From positions 1 through 59,121 of the forward strand of contig NZ_JADEXR010000024.1 in assembly GCF_015206995.1 (NCBI RefSeq): a stretch of DNA of 59,121 nucleotides, in the 5' to 3' direction. The stretch is from an aff. Roholtiella sp. LEGE 12411. Lineage in GTDB: Bacteria > Cyanobacteriota > Cyanobacteriia > Cyanobacteriales > Nostocaceae. Both the position numbers and the translations under genes were made by a program. Shown piece by piece: positions 16,024 through 26,900 of the stretch. Each line of letters starts with the position of its first letter. The stretch's first letter is position 1. The notes beneath the pieces were generated by a model that worked only from the letters and a program-made list of their open reading frames with translations, did no database searches and had not been told where the DNA came from.

Positions 16024-17262
16024 CTAAAAAATTACTGAGCCAGAACTAATTTGGCTAGAGCTTACGCCTGAGAGTAATAATGTTACTTGATTTAATTCCG
16101 TATTCAGATTAAAGATAACACCATCTTCAGTATCCGATATCTTGCCTTGAGAAAACATCTGACTTAACCAATCATCACCATTAACATAACCCCACCCTTG
16201 GAATACAATTTTATCGATACCCACTTGGAAGTCCTTAATTACATCAAACTCATTTGTAAGCAAGCTATCATTATGGTTGAAAACAAATTTATCATGACCA
16301 TCCCCACCAATTAAAACATCATTACCATCGCCACCATTCAGGAGATCATCATCCCAACCGCCATAAAGTTTATCATCACCCTGATATCCATACAATAAAT
16401 CCTCGCCTTTACCACCTTCGAGGACATCATCACCTTTGTATCCATCTAGTCTGTCATTTCCAAAACTGCCATAAATTTTGTCCGCATAATCACTTCCGTT
16501 TAGTTGATCATTCCGGATAGTGCCATAGGTGACGTCTTCACCCAAATTGCCGATTAAAGTGTCTCCTGTAAATTCAACGCCACTGTTATTAATTTGTACT
16601 ATAGTTATCTTACTATTGCCTTTAAACACATTTCGATAAGCACCCATGGCTCTTACTGTAAGAGAGTCTTCACCATTATTACCATTAATATCACCAGTTC
16701 TTTCGTAATTCTTGATAGTGAAACGACTACTAACTCCCAGGTTAAAATCACTAATTTGCTCAGAGGAAATTAACTTACCTTGGATGCCAAAATAATCTAA
16801 GACCTTGGGTTGATTTATATCTTTGGTGTCTAACACCACAAAACTGGTTTTTGACGTAGCTTTGTTATATTCAGTCTTGTCATTTTCAATTTCCTTGGCT
16901 TTTAATTCTATATCTGCTGAAAAATTGAATGAGAAGTTTTGTTTAGCACCAACTGCAAAACTCGCAACCACTTTAGTTTGGACGTTGGCGCTTCCCTCAA
17001 AGGAACCACCTAAACCAATGCCAGTAATGTTACCGAAGAGTAAAGAAAAAGTTGGGTCACTTTTAAAAGTAGCTTTGGCGTCAAGAATCGCTTGAGCAAC
17101 ACCGCTTTTGACCAATGTCTCTCCCTGAATGCTAGTCAAAGTTCCTGAAGGGTTTTGACTGTAATTGGAGAAAAAAGCGAACCCTTGAGAGTTAGCAAAG
17201 TTAGGATTGGGATTAGGAACTGGATCTACAATTGGTTGAAGAAATAGAGTTTCTGACTGCAT
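16024..17262 (-). CDS. RTX-type calcium-binding repeat protein
   Basis: 412 aa. Residues about 1-250 have no motif I recognise (Ser/Asn/Lys-rich, beta-like, no Cys). From about 255 come nonapeptide-type repeats (DKIYGSFGNDRLDGYKGDD, GGKGEDLLYG, GGDGNDVLIGGDGHDKFVF), which bind calcium in RTX parallel beta-rolls, then a short C-terminal domain (EFDVIKDFQVGIDKIVF) and the hydrophobic end SGSVIF. RTX proteins are usually type I secretion substrates recognised at the C-terminus. The ATG at 17262 is chosen because AGGA lies 7 bases before it; the frame extends 63 codons further without support. It is last in a minus-strand series downstream of an ABC exporter set. Confidence 0.8.
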   Translation of the reverse strand: MQSETLFLQPIVDPVPNPNPNFANSQGFAFFSNYSQNPSGTLTSIQGETLVKSGVAQAILDAKATFKSDPTFSLLFGNITGIGLGGSFEGSANVQTKVVASFAVGAKQNFSFNFSADIELKAKEIENDKTEYNKATSKTSFVVLDTKDINQPKVLDYFGIQGKLISSEQISDFNLGVSSRFTIKNYERTGDINGNNGEDSLTVRAMGAYRNVFKGNSKITIVQINNSGVEFTGDTLIGNLGEDVTYGTIRNDQLNGSDYADKIYGSFGNDRLDGYKGDDVLEGGKGEDLLYGYQGDDKLYGGWDDDLLNGGDGNDVLIGGDGHDKFVFNHNDSLLTNEFDVIKDFQVGIDKIVFQGWGYVNGDDWLSQMFSQGKISDTEDGVIFNLNTELNQVTLLLSGVSSSQISSGSVIF

Positions 17263-17466
17263 AAAATTTCCTGTGTTTTTTTTAGACTTGCAAAGAAAGC
17301 GGCTCGTTAATTTTGACAACTCACATAGGATTGCTATATAGTAATCCGATTGGATTCGTGAACTGACTTGTAGAGACAGGAAATGGGGGATAGGGGATAG
17401 GGAATGGGAAAGAAGGGAGTTAAAGGTGTACGCAGTTTTTTCAAAAATCAAATAGGAATCCTATAT

Positions 17467-18363
17467 CTAGGCAATAATATCAATGCCTACTGCAATACCT
17501 ATCAGTTCACGACCGCTAGGAAGTTCAGCAAAAATCAATGTATCGAGTTGACTGAAAGCAGATGTAGTGCTGAATGTATAAGTCCCGGTTGGGTTCAACT
17601 GCAACTGATCAATACCTTTCTCAAAGCCATAAATAATCGCATAGTCAGCGGAGCCAGCAGTTGCATAAAAAGAACCATTAGCATCCCCAAGCACAAATAT
17701 GTCTTTTGTACCATCAGGAGAAAAATCTGTGATCGTGCCGGTTGCGTCAACTGTACCACCACCCACTAATGTATCTACCTCAAAGGTTCCTGTAGCACCA
17801 GTACCAAATCCATTTAGAATGTCACTACCAGCACCCCCAACCAGATAGTCTTCAAATAATCCTTGGGGAGCAGCATCAGGAGAGCCGTTACTATTTCCAT
17901 TCAGATTATCGTTACCATCGCCCCCAAATAGTACGTCACTACCAGCACTTCCATAGAGTTGGTCGTCGCCACCCTCACCAAAAAGCAAGTCATCTCCAAT
18001 GCTCCCGAACAGAGTATCATTGTCGAGACCTCCATAAAGGATGTCATTGCCAACACCTCCATTCAGCTTGTCATCACCACTATCCCCATTCAGAGCATCG
18101 TTACCAAGGCCTCCATTCAGCTTGTCATTACCGCTACCCCCATTCAGGGTATCGTCACCAAGGTTGCCAAACAAATCGTCATCGCCACCTCCGCCATTCA
18201 GTATAGAATTACCACCATTACCTGCAAAAATATTGTCGTTACTACCTCCGCCAGTTAAGTTGTCACTACCGCCAAGACCATAAATACTGTAACGATCAAT
18301 ATTAGTGTCTCCGCCAGGTACACTTAATACATCATTTCCACTAGTCCCTCGTAAGATCGCCAT
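17467..18363 (-). CDS. RTX-type calcium-binding repeat protein
   Basis: 298 aa. Nearly the whole first two thirds are GGxGxDxLx nonapeptides (for example [19 protein letters not shown] and [19 protein letters not shown]), about twelve turns of a calcium-binding beta-roll, starting almost at the N-terminus after [13 protein letters not shown]. The last 100 residues form a distinct domain with [19 protein letters not shown] and [12 protein letters not shown], found after RTX repeats in many cyanobacterial proteins. No signal peptide. A good ribosome site GAGGAG lies upstream of the ATG. Likely exported by a type I pathway, plausibly by the neighbouring HlyD/ABC set. It is separated from the 16024 gene by about 200 bp. 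Confidence 0.85.
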   Translation of the reverse strand: MAILRGTSGNDVLSVPGGDTNIDRYSIYGLGGSDNLTGGGSNDNIFAGNGGNSILNGGGGDDDLFGNLGDDTLNGGSGNDKLNGGLGNDALNGDSGDDKLNGGVGNDILYGGLDNDTLFGSIGDDLLFGEGGDDQLYGSAGSDVLFGGDGNDNLNGNSNGSPDAAPQGLFEDYLVGGAGSDILNGFGTGATGTFEVDTLVGGGTVDATGTITDFSPDGTKDIFVLGDANGSFYATAGSADYAIIYGFEKGIDQLQLNPTGTYTFSTTSAFSQLDTLIFAELPSGRELIGIAVGIDIIA

Positions 18364-18998
18364 ATTTTTTATCTCCTCAATTTGAGCATTTATTTTCTGA
18401 CCAAATAGCTAAAATCAAGATTTTTACCAAAAATCTTATACTAAGCTAATAGACCTGTTCGATAATTTCTAAGCCAGTCTGTGCAAAGCTTTGAGCATCA
18501 GCTTTGATATCTTCACAGAAATGTACTAATCAGGATTAGAGATAATTTATGATAGTTTAGCCCAACAAATATCAACTCCCTGTATCTTATTGATCAGCGG
18601 AAATATCACTGTTGATTAAGTGGATAAAACTAAACTACCAATTATTAATCTAACCAACCCACAAACAGTAAGAATTATCTGCTTGTATACATGAAAACGA
18701 AGTCTAAATGGTAGATCAATGGTAGACGCTCAAATCTCTGTTCTACCATTTTTTTGTGCCCAAATTTATATTTCGGGCAAGCCTAATGGTAGATTCAATT
18801 GCATCTTTGCATCCCCGCGTCTTGCTAGTGATTTGAATTATGCAACTTCAAAGTAAATCAGCTAATCAAGGTTATAGATTACTCTCTTCCGAGAGTAACA
18901 AAAGAGGGTTAAATGTCAAACCTTTACCTAGAGAGGGATAGGCTTTGATTCCCTCTTTCCTTGCAACACGCAGTTATGTTTGTTAAAGGGACGACCGT
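18364..18998. other. intergenic region with ATGGTAGA repeats
   Basis: No gene. The word ATGGTAGA occurs at about 18708, 18719 and 18786; one copy pairs with TCTACCAT to give a 9-bp stem (18718-18726 with 18742-18750) followed by seven T on the plus strand. The plus strand has no gene to terminate, so its role is unclear. Confidence 0.4.
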
Positions 18999-19544
18999 CT
19001 AGAAAGTATTCCCACCGAATACAGACAAGAAAGTGTCTTGGTATGGAACTAAAATGCCGTCAACTTTGGCATTATCAGTTGAATCGAAGCCTGAAAATAA
19101 CAAGTTTTTTGGGACAATGTTATTTGCTACGATGTCAATCCCATAACTTCCAGATGCTTTCAAGTCGGTGAAATGAAGATTGTTCCCTTCAGTTCTTTGG
19201 ACATAGTTGTTACCACCAGTACCAATCAAGATGTCAGGGTCTATGTTACTCAAAATGGCGCTGTTCCCAAAAAAGTCAGCTTCTTGATTGGATATTTTAT
19301 CCGTAAATGGGGGAGTGGCGCTATTAATGCTGATTAAAGACCTAATGAAGGAATCTGTGGCTGCTACAGTAGTTCTATTCGATATTGCTCCGGGTATGAA
19401 AACTTCCTTGTTTTGACTAATTGTCTGGTCTAAAGGGGAAGTAGATATTACGTTTATACTACTGCCAGCACCACTTGTATTCGTGTAGGATAGACCGATG
19501 ACAAAAACACTGCTAGTAGAGATTCTAGCTTTAGAATTATTCAT
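18999..19544 (-). CDS. hypothetical protein, possible exported partner of RTX genes
   Basis: 181 aa, not recognised. It is rich in Ser, Thr, Asn and Ile with few charged residues and no Cys, like extracellular beta-structured proteins. A single RTX-like turn (DPDILIGTGGNNYVQRTEG) lies in the middle, and the C-terminus FLSVFGGNTF is hydrophobic. The start at 19544 has AGGAGAGAG upstream; the longer frame to 19613 lacks support. Position between the double-glycine protein and the RTX genes, same strand, suggests a link with the secretion island. It could be a fragment of a larger RTX-like adhesin. Confidence 0.55.
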   Translation of the reverse strand: MNNSKARISTSSVFVIGLSYTNTSGAGSSINVISTSPLDQTISQNKEVFIPGAISNRTTVAATDSFIRSLISINSATPPFTDKISNQEADFFGNSAILSNIDPDILIGTGGNNYVQRTEGNNLHFTDLKASGSYGIDIVANNIVPKNLLFSGFDSTDNAKVDGILVPYQDTFLSVFGGNTF

Positions 19545-20315
19545 TGCACTCTCTCCTGATCCTGTTAGAGCTGCAATACCAGCCTTACAACTCGCCTGAT
19601 ATTGAAGCGTCAACTGTGATACTTGTGATTAGAGGCTAAACTGTGGAAGCGTTAGCATTAGCAGGCTTGACACAAGAATTGAATGCTATTGCACTAGTGC
19701 GTTAGCATTCTACGGCGTAGCTGAATCAAAGTATGAAAATCTCGTGTAAACAGAAGGTAGCACTGTCTTGAGGTCTTCCTTATAAGTAATTCACGAACGA
19801 TTCAGGGGTAACAACAGGCTTGCTACATTAATGAACACATGTTTGTCAGTATAAAAACAAGCCTTTTCAAGGTGGGTAAAAATATGGCTCCAAAAATCCC
19901 CTTTTTATTTCTTGCCTCTGTGTTCTCTGCGTCTCTGCGGTTAGATAAATTACTTGGAACCGCACAGACACAGCAAAAAGTCGGAGCATCGGTTTCCAGC
20001 GCTCTGAACTTTTCAAGACAGAGAGCGCTGAGAAAAAACAATCTTATTTTACGAATCACCTTAAAAGGGCTAGTATAAAAACATAGGCCTTGCAATTATC
20101 TAGGCAACTATGTTAATATATCGAATATAAATTTAGAAACCTGCTGAAAACTATATTTAAGTTATAGCTTTCAGCAAGTTCTAAGTATTCAACTGTAGGT
20201 TAAGCAGAGTATATAATAACCCAACAAAACAATTGCTATGGAGTGTTGGTTTTATTACTCGTCTTAGCCTGCTTTTGTTTTCAGGCTTAACCTTAAACTA
20301 ATCCAGTTAAATCAA
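19545..20315. other. intergenic region with dispersed repeats
   Basis: No convincing gene. GCGTTAGCATT occurs twice near 19651 and 19700. A CTCTGCGTCTCTGCGG segment (19928-19945) is the reverse complement of a repeat also found after secA (43880-43905). A frame at 19839-20095 runs through this repeat and is spurious. A long U-rich hairpin-like segment CAGCAGG/TTTCAGCAAG (20140-20180) lies near the end. Confidence 0.4.
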
Positions 20316-20615
20316 TTAGTGACCACTGCTAACGGAAATAGCGTTAACAAAGGTTTCAGAACGACCTTCTTCGGTTTGTACGCCACCGATAACGCTAGTG
20401 AATGTTGACTTACCGCTAGCATCGGAGCTAACAACTAATTCAGATGTAGATCCTGTTAAACCAGCCAAGTTAGTAGTAACTGACTTGGTGTAACTTTCGT
20501 CAACAACAGCTTTCACTACCTTGTCTGAAGTAAAGACGTTGTTGATATTAGTACCACGACCGCCAAAGACTTCTTCAGAGGTGTTTTCCAAGTAGTTTAG
20601 GTCAGAAATTATCAT
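20316..20615 (-). CDS. double-glycine-leader protein, candidate C39 exporter substrate
   Basis: 99 aa. The N-terminus MIISDLNYLENTSEEVFGG is acidic and amphipathic and ends in Gly-Gly (residues 18-19), the site cut by C39 peptidases in bacteriocin-type exporters; this leader type is known among cyanobacterial precursor proteins. The remaining 80 residues are Ser/Thr/Val-rich, lack Cys and end in VSSGH, so lanthionine or disulfide formation is not expected. The start at 20615 is supported by AGGAG seven bases upstream; a 46-codon upstream extension has none. The gene lies downstream of a C39 exporter, HlyD protein and parvulin on the same strand. Its function (bacteriocin, signal or adhesin) is open. 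Confidence 0.75.
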   Translation of the reverse strand: MIISDLNYLENTSEEVFGGRGTNINNVFTSDKVVKAVVDESYTKSVTTNLAGLTGSTSELVVSSDASGKSTFTSVIGGVQTEEGRSETFVNAISVSSGH

Positions 20616-21060
20616 CGATTTTCTCCTGAAATCTAAGTGTTTTTGAGAGGTTTTGTTTGCAGCCAATTTCTTTTTCTTGGCTACATTTATAACTATATAT
20701 TTGCTTTCATAAAAAGTCAATAACCTTGGCAAAAAAATCCTATAAATTTTCATCCTAATTTTCAGTTTTAATCATCAAAATATCTATTAGTAATCATAGA
20801 TAAAAACCGTAATATTTAGACAAAAAAACCGTTTTCTCTTTAGTTTTTTATTCTTCTACAAAAGTAAATAAACTAGGAGATCGCTTTAATCAAAACTGTT
20901 AAAACTGAGTAAAAAAACCAACTTTTAATCGAACACGCTCGTGCGATCGCAAAAATATTCCAAAAAAACGCTCCAATTGAGGAACTGAGAAGCCTAGTAC
21001 AGCACGACGAAAATTAAGTACTCATTTGAAATGTCTAAAACCCTTGCTACAAAGTAACTA

Positions 21061-21091
21061 CAAATTATGAATTACGAATTACGAATTACGC
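21061..21091. repeat. short STRR, heptamer AATTACG
   Basis: About four tandem copies of AATTACG/AATTATG. Related words occur at 27398-27412 and 45950-45966. Confidence 0.7.
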
Positions 21092-21148
21092 GCAGCAGTA
21101 CTAGGTTAGTACACCAATTGGTCAGCAGTGTGACTGGAAAGGCTAAAT

Positions 21149-21260
21149 TAAAACACATTTAAATTGCACAATCATTCATGAGGGCTGTCTTTTATCATTT
21201 TTCATTAGCCAAAATTTTTATAAAGAACAAAGGACACATGACAAATGATTAGTGAATTTG
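21149..21260 (+). repeat. dispersed intergenic repeat, copy 2
   Basis: Identical to 9742-9782 over 41 bases (21149-21189), then similar with scattered changes up to the ACACATGACAAAT word near 21234-21246. Confidence 0.75.
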
Positions 21261-21452
21261 TGTCCAAGTTAGACATTAGCTTATAAAGCAGTTCGCTTAC
21301 ACAAAAAAAGAGCGATCGCTTGCCTCATTCCAGGAAAATAGTCTTGTGGTTGATTGGGTTAACAAACATGACTTCTACCCTCACATGTATTGGAGAGCAT
21401 TGAAGATTTAACCAAGTATTTAACACAGGTGAATAACTGACTTAAAATTGCT

Positions 21453-22220
21453 TTAGTAATTTCTCCTTTGTAAATTGGTTTCCGAATTTATTTGTAGACA
21501 AAGCTCCATAACCTGGACTTGTTGCTTTAACCAGTCAGAAAATGATTCTGTAATAATTTTTTGTCGCAACTGTTCATCTAGCTTGGGTTGAATAACCTCT
21601 TCCACCAGAATTAAATGCACCCCTTTGGTAGTCGTAATTGGTTTGAGAACTTCTGATGGTGCAGCAGTAAATATGACCGCTGCAATCTCTGGACGGAAAT
21701 CTTTGCGGTATTGTAATCCCTGGTATCCATAAGTACGGCGGAGTTCTGATTCTGAGATATATAGATGAGCGACTTCTGGAAAGCTAATTTCGCCTTCTTC
21801 TAGAGCATAAAAAAGCTCTAAAGCTAAGTCTCGATCTTCAAAGATGACTTCGTAAGTAATAGCAGCCACATAATCTAGTTGACGTTCATAAAAGAACTTT
21901 TCAACTTGATCTGAGAATAAATGATTCGCTAACTTCTTTAAAAGCATATTATTATAGGTTAATTCTTCAAACTCATTTACAGACAGGCGGTGTTTTTCTA
22001 GCCATGCCCAAGTGTCTTTAGCTTTAACAAGCTTTTTCGCCAACCTGAAATCATCTCCTTCTTGCTGTAGTTCTTCTGGCGTGACTGTAATTCCTATCTG
22101 TTTAGCCGTTTCGCTAATAATGCTTTGGGATGCTATTGCTTGCAATACATCAGGTATTTGGCAGGAAAGTTTGAGACTATGAATGATGTCTGAACTAGAA
22201 ATGGTCAAACTTTGGGGCAT
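21453..22220 (-). CDS. peptidylprolyl isomerase, parvulin/SurA-like
   Basis: 255 aa. The N-terminal half is helical and SurA/PrsA-like (ETAKQIGITVTPEELQQEGDDFR). The C-terminal half is a parvulin-type domain: FPEVAHLYISESELRRTYGYQG replaces the usual S.CPS/GGDLG stretch, followed by FRPEIAAVIFTA and the closing strand KGVHLILVEEV. No signal peptide is visible, so it would act in the cytoplasm or reach the periplasm by an unknown route. Genes of this type commonly accompany HlyD and C39-ABC genes in cyanobacteria, presumably as substrate chaperones. It lies 83 bp after the HlyD gene on the same strand. Confidence 0.85.
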   Translation of the reverse strand: MPQSLTISSSDIIHSLKLSCQIPDVLQAIASQSIISETAKQIGITVTPEELQQEGDDFRLAKKLVKAKDTWAWLEKHRLSVNEFEELTYNNMLLKKLANHLFSDQVEKFFYERQLDYVAAITYEVIFEDRDLALELFYALEEGEISFPEVAHLYISESELRRTYGYQGLQYRKDFRPEIAAVIFTAAPSEVLKPITTTKGVHLILVEEVIQPKLDEQLRQKIITESFSDWLKQQVQVMELCLQINSETNLQRRNY

Positions 22221-22303
22221 AACACGATATCTCTAATAATTAAGGGAGTTAGAAAGGATTGGTAACAATAAACTAATTATTAGTACCACACGTAGCATTT
22301 TGA

Positions 22304-23848
22304 CTAAAGCTCCAAACCGCCTTTTTGCATTTTTTGAAATGGATCTAAAATGAAGTCAATTACCCGGCGACGGCGGATAATCACTTCTGCTGTTGCTGTT
22401 TGGCCAGAGCTTAATTGAATACGCTGCTTGCCATTCTGGATATAAGGTTTATCTAAAATGATTTCTAACTCAAAGTTTTCGACATTACCTTGAGGTACTT
22501 GTTGCACTTTCGTATCAGGTGAAATCCAATAGACATGTCCTTGTACGACTCCATATTCTTGGAAGGGATAAGCATCAAACTTGATTTTTACTGGCATTCC
22601 CACTTTTAGGAAGCCGCTTTGCTGGCTGGGTATATTAGCTTTAAGTACAAGATCAACATTTTTAGGGGCAATTTGGGCAATCCTCTGGCCTGGTTGAAGT
22701 ACTGCTCCTGATTGAGAGACAGGTAATTCAAAAATCACCCCATCAATAGGCGATCGCACCACTCTTTGTCCTAACTGAAACTTTAAGGATGCGATCTGGC
22801 TTGTGGTTTGAATGATTTGCGATCGCAGTGTTGTAATTTGTGTTTGCAGGTTTTTTAGTTGTTCTTGACTTTTGAGCACAGCTAGTTTTCCAGCTTGAAC
22901 GACGCTTTCATAATTGCTCTGTTCTTCTTGCAATTGGAGTTTCGCTTGCTCGATATCAGACCCCAAATAATTGATTGTCGCCTGGTAGCGATTCGTTTCC
23001 TCAGTTAAGCGCAATTGGGCTTGTTTGATGTCAGACTGCGCTTTCTCATAGAGTCTTTTACTTTCTTGTTGTTCTTTTTTGAGTTCATCAACCTGAGTTG
23101 CCGAAACAGCACCATCATTCACGAGTTGACTAAAGCGTTGGACTTGTCTGGAATCTATACTCAAACGAGCTTGGGCTGACTTTTGATTATCGTGAGTAGT
23201 GTGAATCTGCTGCTGTGCTTGACTAACTAACGCCTGTTTTTCTAATTTTTGTAAGTTGTAGTTACTTTGTTTAGCATTAAAATTCTGCCGCGCCTGGTTA
23301 ATCTGAACGATTTTTTCTAATTCTTGAGATTTATTTTGTTGCTGTTGGACACTGATTGTTGACTGTAATTGATTTTTGAGTAGTTCTAATTGCGTCTGCT
23401 GACTGAGTAGTCCCAAGAGCTGGGCTTGAGCTTGTTGCAGTTCTGTTTGCAGCACATCAGATTCTATTTCCAGTAAAATCTGCCCTGCCTTGATGGTGTC
23501 TCCTTCTTTGACTCTGACAGCAGTAACAGTACCTCCAGATAAACTATCTAATTTTTGTGTTGCTCCTTTAGGTTCCATACGGCCTCTAGCGCTTCCTGTC
23601 TCATCTACTCTAGAGAGCATTGACCAAGGTAAGACAATAACAGCAAAGCCAAGCATTACATACAGTACAGAACGTACCCAGACTCTGGGTAAAGCATCTA
23701 GTAGTTCTTCAGTTCCGTAAAACCAATCTTTAGCTTCTACTTGATGATCAGTCTCAAGAGATTCATCAGGATTGACATCAGTTTGATCATGGTGTTCTGT
23801 TTCTCTATGAGCAATGGCAGATGATGAATTATGAGATGGTTGTGGCAT
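22304..23848 (-). CDS. HlyD-family membrane fusion (adaptor) protein
   Basis: 514 aa. A cytoplasmic N-terminal stretch of about 60 residues leads to one membrane helix (SVLYVMLGFAVIVLPW). Then comes a barrel-sandwich/lipoyl half (GTVTAVRVKEGDTIKAGQILLEIES), a long Gln-rich coiled-coil hairpin (about 130-360), the second lipoyl half (VRSPIDGVIFELPVSQSGAVLQPGQRIAQI) and a C-terminal beta-barrel (GQTATAEVIIRRRRVIDFILDPFQK). This is the type I secretion adaptor that links the inner-membrane ABC exporter to a TolC-like channel, which is not encoded here. It lies 99 bp after the exporter gene and 83 bp before the parvulin gene. Confidence 0.92.
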   Translation of the reverse strand: MPQPSHNSSSAIAHRETEHHDQTDVNPDESLETDHQVEAKDWFYGTEELLDALPRVWVRSVLYVMLGFAVIVLPWSMLSRVDETGSARGRMEPKGATQKLDSLSGGTVTAVRVKEGDTIKAGQILLEIESDVLQTELQQAQAQLLGLLSQQTQLELLKNQLQSTISVQQQQNKSQELEKIVQINQARQNFNAKQSNYNLQKLEKQALVSQAQQQIHTTHDNQKSAQARLSIDSRQVQRFSQLVNDGAVSATQVDELKKEQQESKRLYEKAQSDIKQAQLRLTEETNRYQATINYLGSDIEQAKLQLQEEQSNYESVVQAGKLAVLKSQEQLKNLQTQITTLRSQIIQTTSQIASLKFQLGQRVVRSPIDGVIFELPVSQSGAVLQPGQRIAQIAPKNVDLVLKANIPSQQSGFLKVGMPVKIKFDAYPFQEYGVVQGHVYWISPDTKVQQVPQGNVENFELEIILDKPYIQNGKQRIQLSSGQTATAEVIIRRRRVIDFILDPFQKMQKGGLEL

Positions 23849-23947
23849 AAATAATTATTTAGAACTGATGAGTGTTGATTGATATAGCAAAAAGTCTATA
23901 GATTAGGATGTTGTGAAACCGTGAATGTCATTAAGCCTCCGGCTATA

Positions 23948-26900
23948 TCAACCTGCTTGGGCGAGTTGTTGTTGGTTCAGATAGTAATAATGGCCTCTTT
24001 TGGCGATTAATGCTTCGTGAGTACCGCTTTCTACTAAGACACCCCGATCTAAGACCAGGATTAAGTCAGCATTACGCACGGTAGAAAGGCGATGAGCAAT
24101 TACTAAACTGGTTCGCCCTTTGAGTATTGTTTTTAAATTGTTCTGAATGATGCGTTCTGATTCAGCATCAAGGTTGCTGGTGGCTTCATCAAAAATTAGC
24201 AAGCGGGGATTTCCTAATAAAGCACGAGCAATTGCTAGGCGTTGGCGTTGTCCACCGGAGAGCATTCCGCCACCTTCACCTATTTGGGTTTCATAACCCA
24301 TTGGTAATTGTTGAATAAATTCATCTGCTCCAGCCAAACGTGCTGCTTCTGCAATTTCTTCTAGGGAGGCATTTGGATGAGCAATACTGATATTCTCTTG
24401 AACTGTACCGCCAAACAAGAAGTTATCTTGATCAACCACACCAATCTGCGTCCGTAGCGATCGCAAAGCAATTTCTTTGATATCATGACCGTCAATTAAG
24501 ACTTTGCCATTTGTGGGTGGATATAAGCCCAAAATTAACTTACTCAGGGTTGTTTTTCCAGAGCCACTACGCCCCACAACAGCAATCATTTGCTCTGGTT
24601 GAATTTCAAAGTTGATATTTTCTAGGATGTTAATATCGCTTTCTGGGTGATAGCGGAAAGTAACATTGTCGAAGCGGATATGAGCGCGGAGTGTCTGTAA
24701 ATGCTTGCGGGAAGAGGTGAGTAAGTCTTCTTCTGGTTTTGCCCCCAAGACATCATTCAGCCGTTCCACAGAAATGAAGATTTCTTGTAACTGATTCCAA
24801 ACCACTGCCAATCGCTTAAAGGGACTGATGACATTACCCATCAGCATATTGAAAGCTATCAATTGTCCGATGGTGAGTTCGTTATGAATTACTAACCAGG
24901 CCCCATACCACAACAATCCTGCGGATATCACACTATCGATGCTGGCGCTGATTACTTGCAAACGAATGCCAACTATCTGTGCGTTAAAACTTTTTTTTAC
25001 CAAAGTGTTAAGCAGTTCTTCCCAATGCCAGCGCACTGTTTGCTCAATTGCCATTGAGCGGATAGAACGAATACCTGTAAGAGATTGAATTAGATAGCTA
25101 TTTTCTTCAGATCCAGCATTAAAAATCTCTCTGGACATCCGGCGCAAAATGTTTGTACTTGCTAACGCCAAGATAAAAAATGGCGGCACAATCAATAGCA
25201 CTAGCAATGTCATGCCTCTGTTGTACAAGAACATTACTCCCAGATAGATAACTATTGTCAATAAATCCAGAATGATAGATAGTGTTTCGCCTGTGAGGAA
25301 ACGCTGGATTTTCTCGTTTTCTTGGATACGAGAAACAATATCGCCAACATAACGAGACTCAAAGAACGATAAGGGCAATCGGAAGGTATGTTTGATAAAA
25401 CCTACCAACAGTGCAACGCTGACACGGTTAGCGGTGTGCGATAGCAGGTATTGACGCACGGCGTTCATCACAATACTGAACAGCCCAAAAATCAGCAACC
25501 CTAGACTAATCGCGGTTAAAGTGACGGTGCTACCCTGGACAATCACTCTGTCTAGCAATAATTGGGTAAATATTGGTGTGATCAACCCAAACGCTTGGAG
25601 CAACAAAGAAGCCAGAAATACTTCTAGTAGAACTTTCCAGTGAGGTTTAATCAAGTCAAAGAATTGCCACAATGAGCTACTAGCTTCTTCGGCGTTTTGC
25701 AGTGCTGCGGTGGGTTGCAAAAGTAGTGCATAACCAGTCCAACCAGCGTTGAATTCAGTACGGGTAAGGTTGCGTTGACCGATCGCCGGATCGCAGACAA
25801 TCACCTGCTTGTCGGTAATTTCATAAATGACAATGTAATGTTTGCCTTCCCAGTGAGCGATCGCTGGTAAGGATTGCTCTGCTAATTTATCTAAACTGGC
25901 TTTCACCGGACGGCTGATAAAACCAAGAGTTTCGGCCGCAGCTGCTAAAGCAGGCAAAGATGCACCGCTACGAGTGACGTTAGTTAGCTCCCGCACTTTA
26001 TTGACGCTAAAATGCTTACCCCAATAACGAGCGATCATTATCAAACAGGCTGCGCCACAGTCGGAGGCGCTGTGTTGAGCAAAGAAAGGATAGCTCTTGC
26101 TGAAGCGTCCCCATAAATGCCCGGCTGCAACCTTGGGTGTAGGAAAGTAAGGACGAGAGCTTTGCTGATTTGCTTGTGATTGGGGATCTCGTTGAGGAAA
26201 AGGAATGATTTTAGATTTTGGAGATTGGGAATATTTATTCTTAGTTTCCACTTCCCAACTCTCAGTCACTAATTCCCCGTCTCCAGTCTCTAATCCGCAA
26301 TTCCTTAATTCCGGAAACAATTCTAGTGCTGTTTGCAGATTAGAATTTTTCAGAATGTAAGCAGTTGTTGATTGCGTTGCGTGCCAATCACCTTGTTTGG
26401 GTTGTGCAAAGATTCTACCTGATGTCAAAAAATAGCCTTCAGAATGTCGCAGTTGACCTTTGTACAATAACCATAATTGGGAGTCCTGGGATATTTGTGT
26501 ACTTACAAAACCAGTTTCTAGCTGGTGTCGCTCAAAAAGGGATAAAGCTTTGACTATTTCTGTAATTTGTGATTTGTGGAACGGAAATTGGGAAGTTTGA
26601 CGACACAATAGCAGTAAATCCCAAAGTTCAGCACGGGCAAGGAGGCAATCACGAATTTTCGGATATCTATCCATCAAAATTTGCAATGCCTCTTGCCTGA
26701 AATAACCAAGTTTTAAGTTTGTCGAAGCTCTGGCTGTGTAAGGAGCGAAATCAGCTTCAAGAAACAGAGTCGATTCGCCGAAACAAGACCATGCACAAAG
26801 TGTAGTAATTAAATTGTCAGAGCTATCCAACAGTCGGACTTTACCTGTAAGAATAATGTAAATACCAGAATTGGTATGTGCAGATTGCCAAAACTGCTTT

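Larger units (their letters stand above)
20616..21452. other. intergenic region between exporter set and substrate gene
   Basis: No gene. It contains a short heptamer array (GAATTAC, 21061-21091), the second copy of the 41-bp identical repeat (21149-21260) and a HIP1 site. The 840-bp gap means the 99-aa gene probably has its own promoter, likely in the AT-rich 20620-20900 stretch. Confidence 0.4.

Noticed and set aside
20616-20753. 46-codon N-terminal extension of the Gly-Gly protein
   Set aside because: Very AT-rich, Lys-rich, no ribosome site; the leader and AGGAG fit the start at 20615.
9742-21260. Prophage or integrative element bounded by the 41-bp direct repeats
   Set aside because: The enclosed genes include rpmI-rplT and other core genes, no integrase is present, so attachment sites are unlikely.
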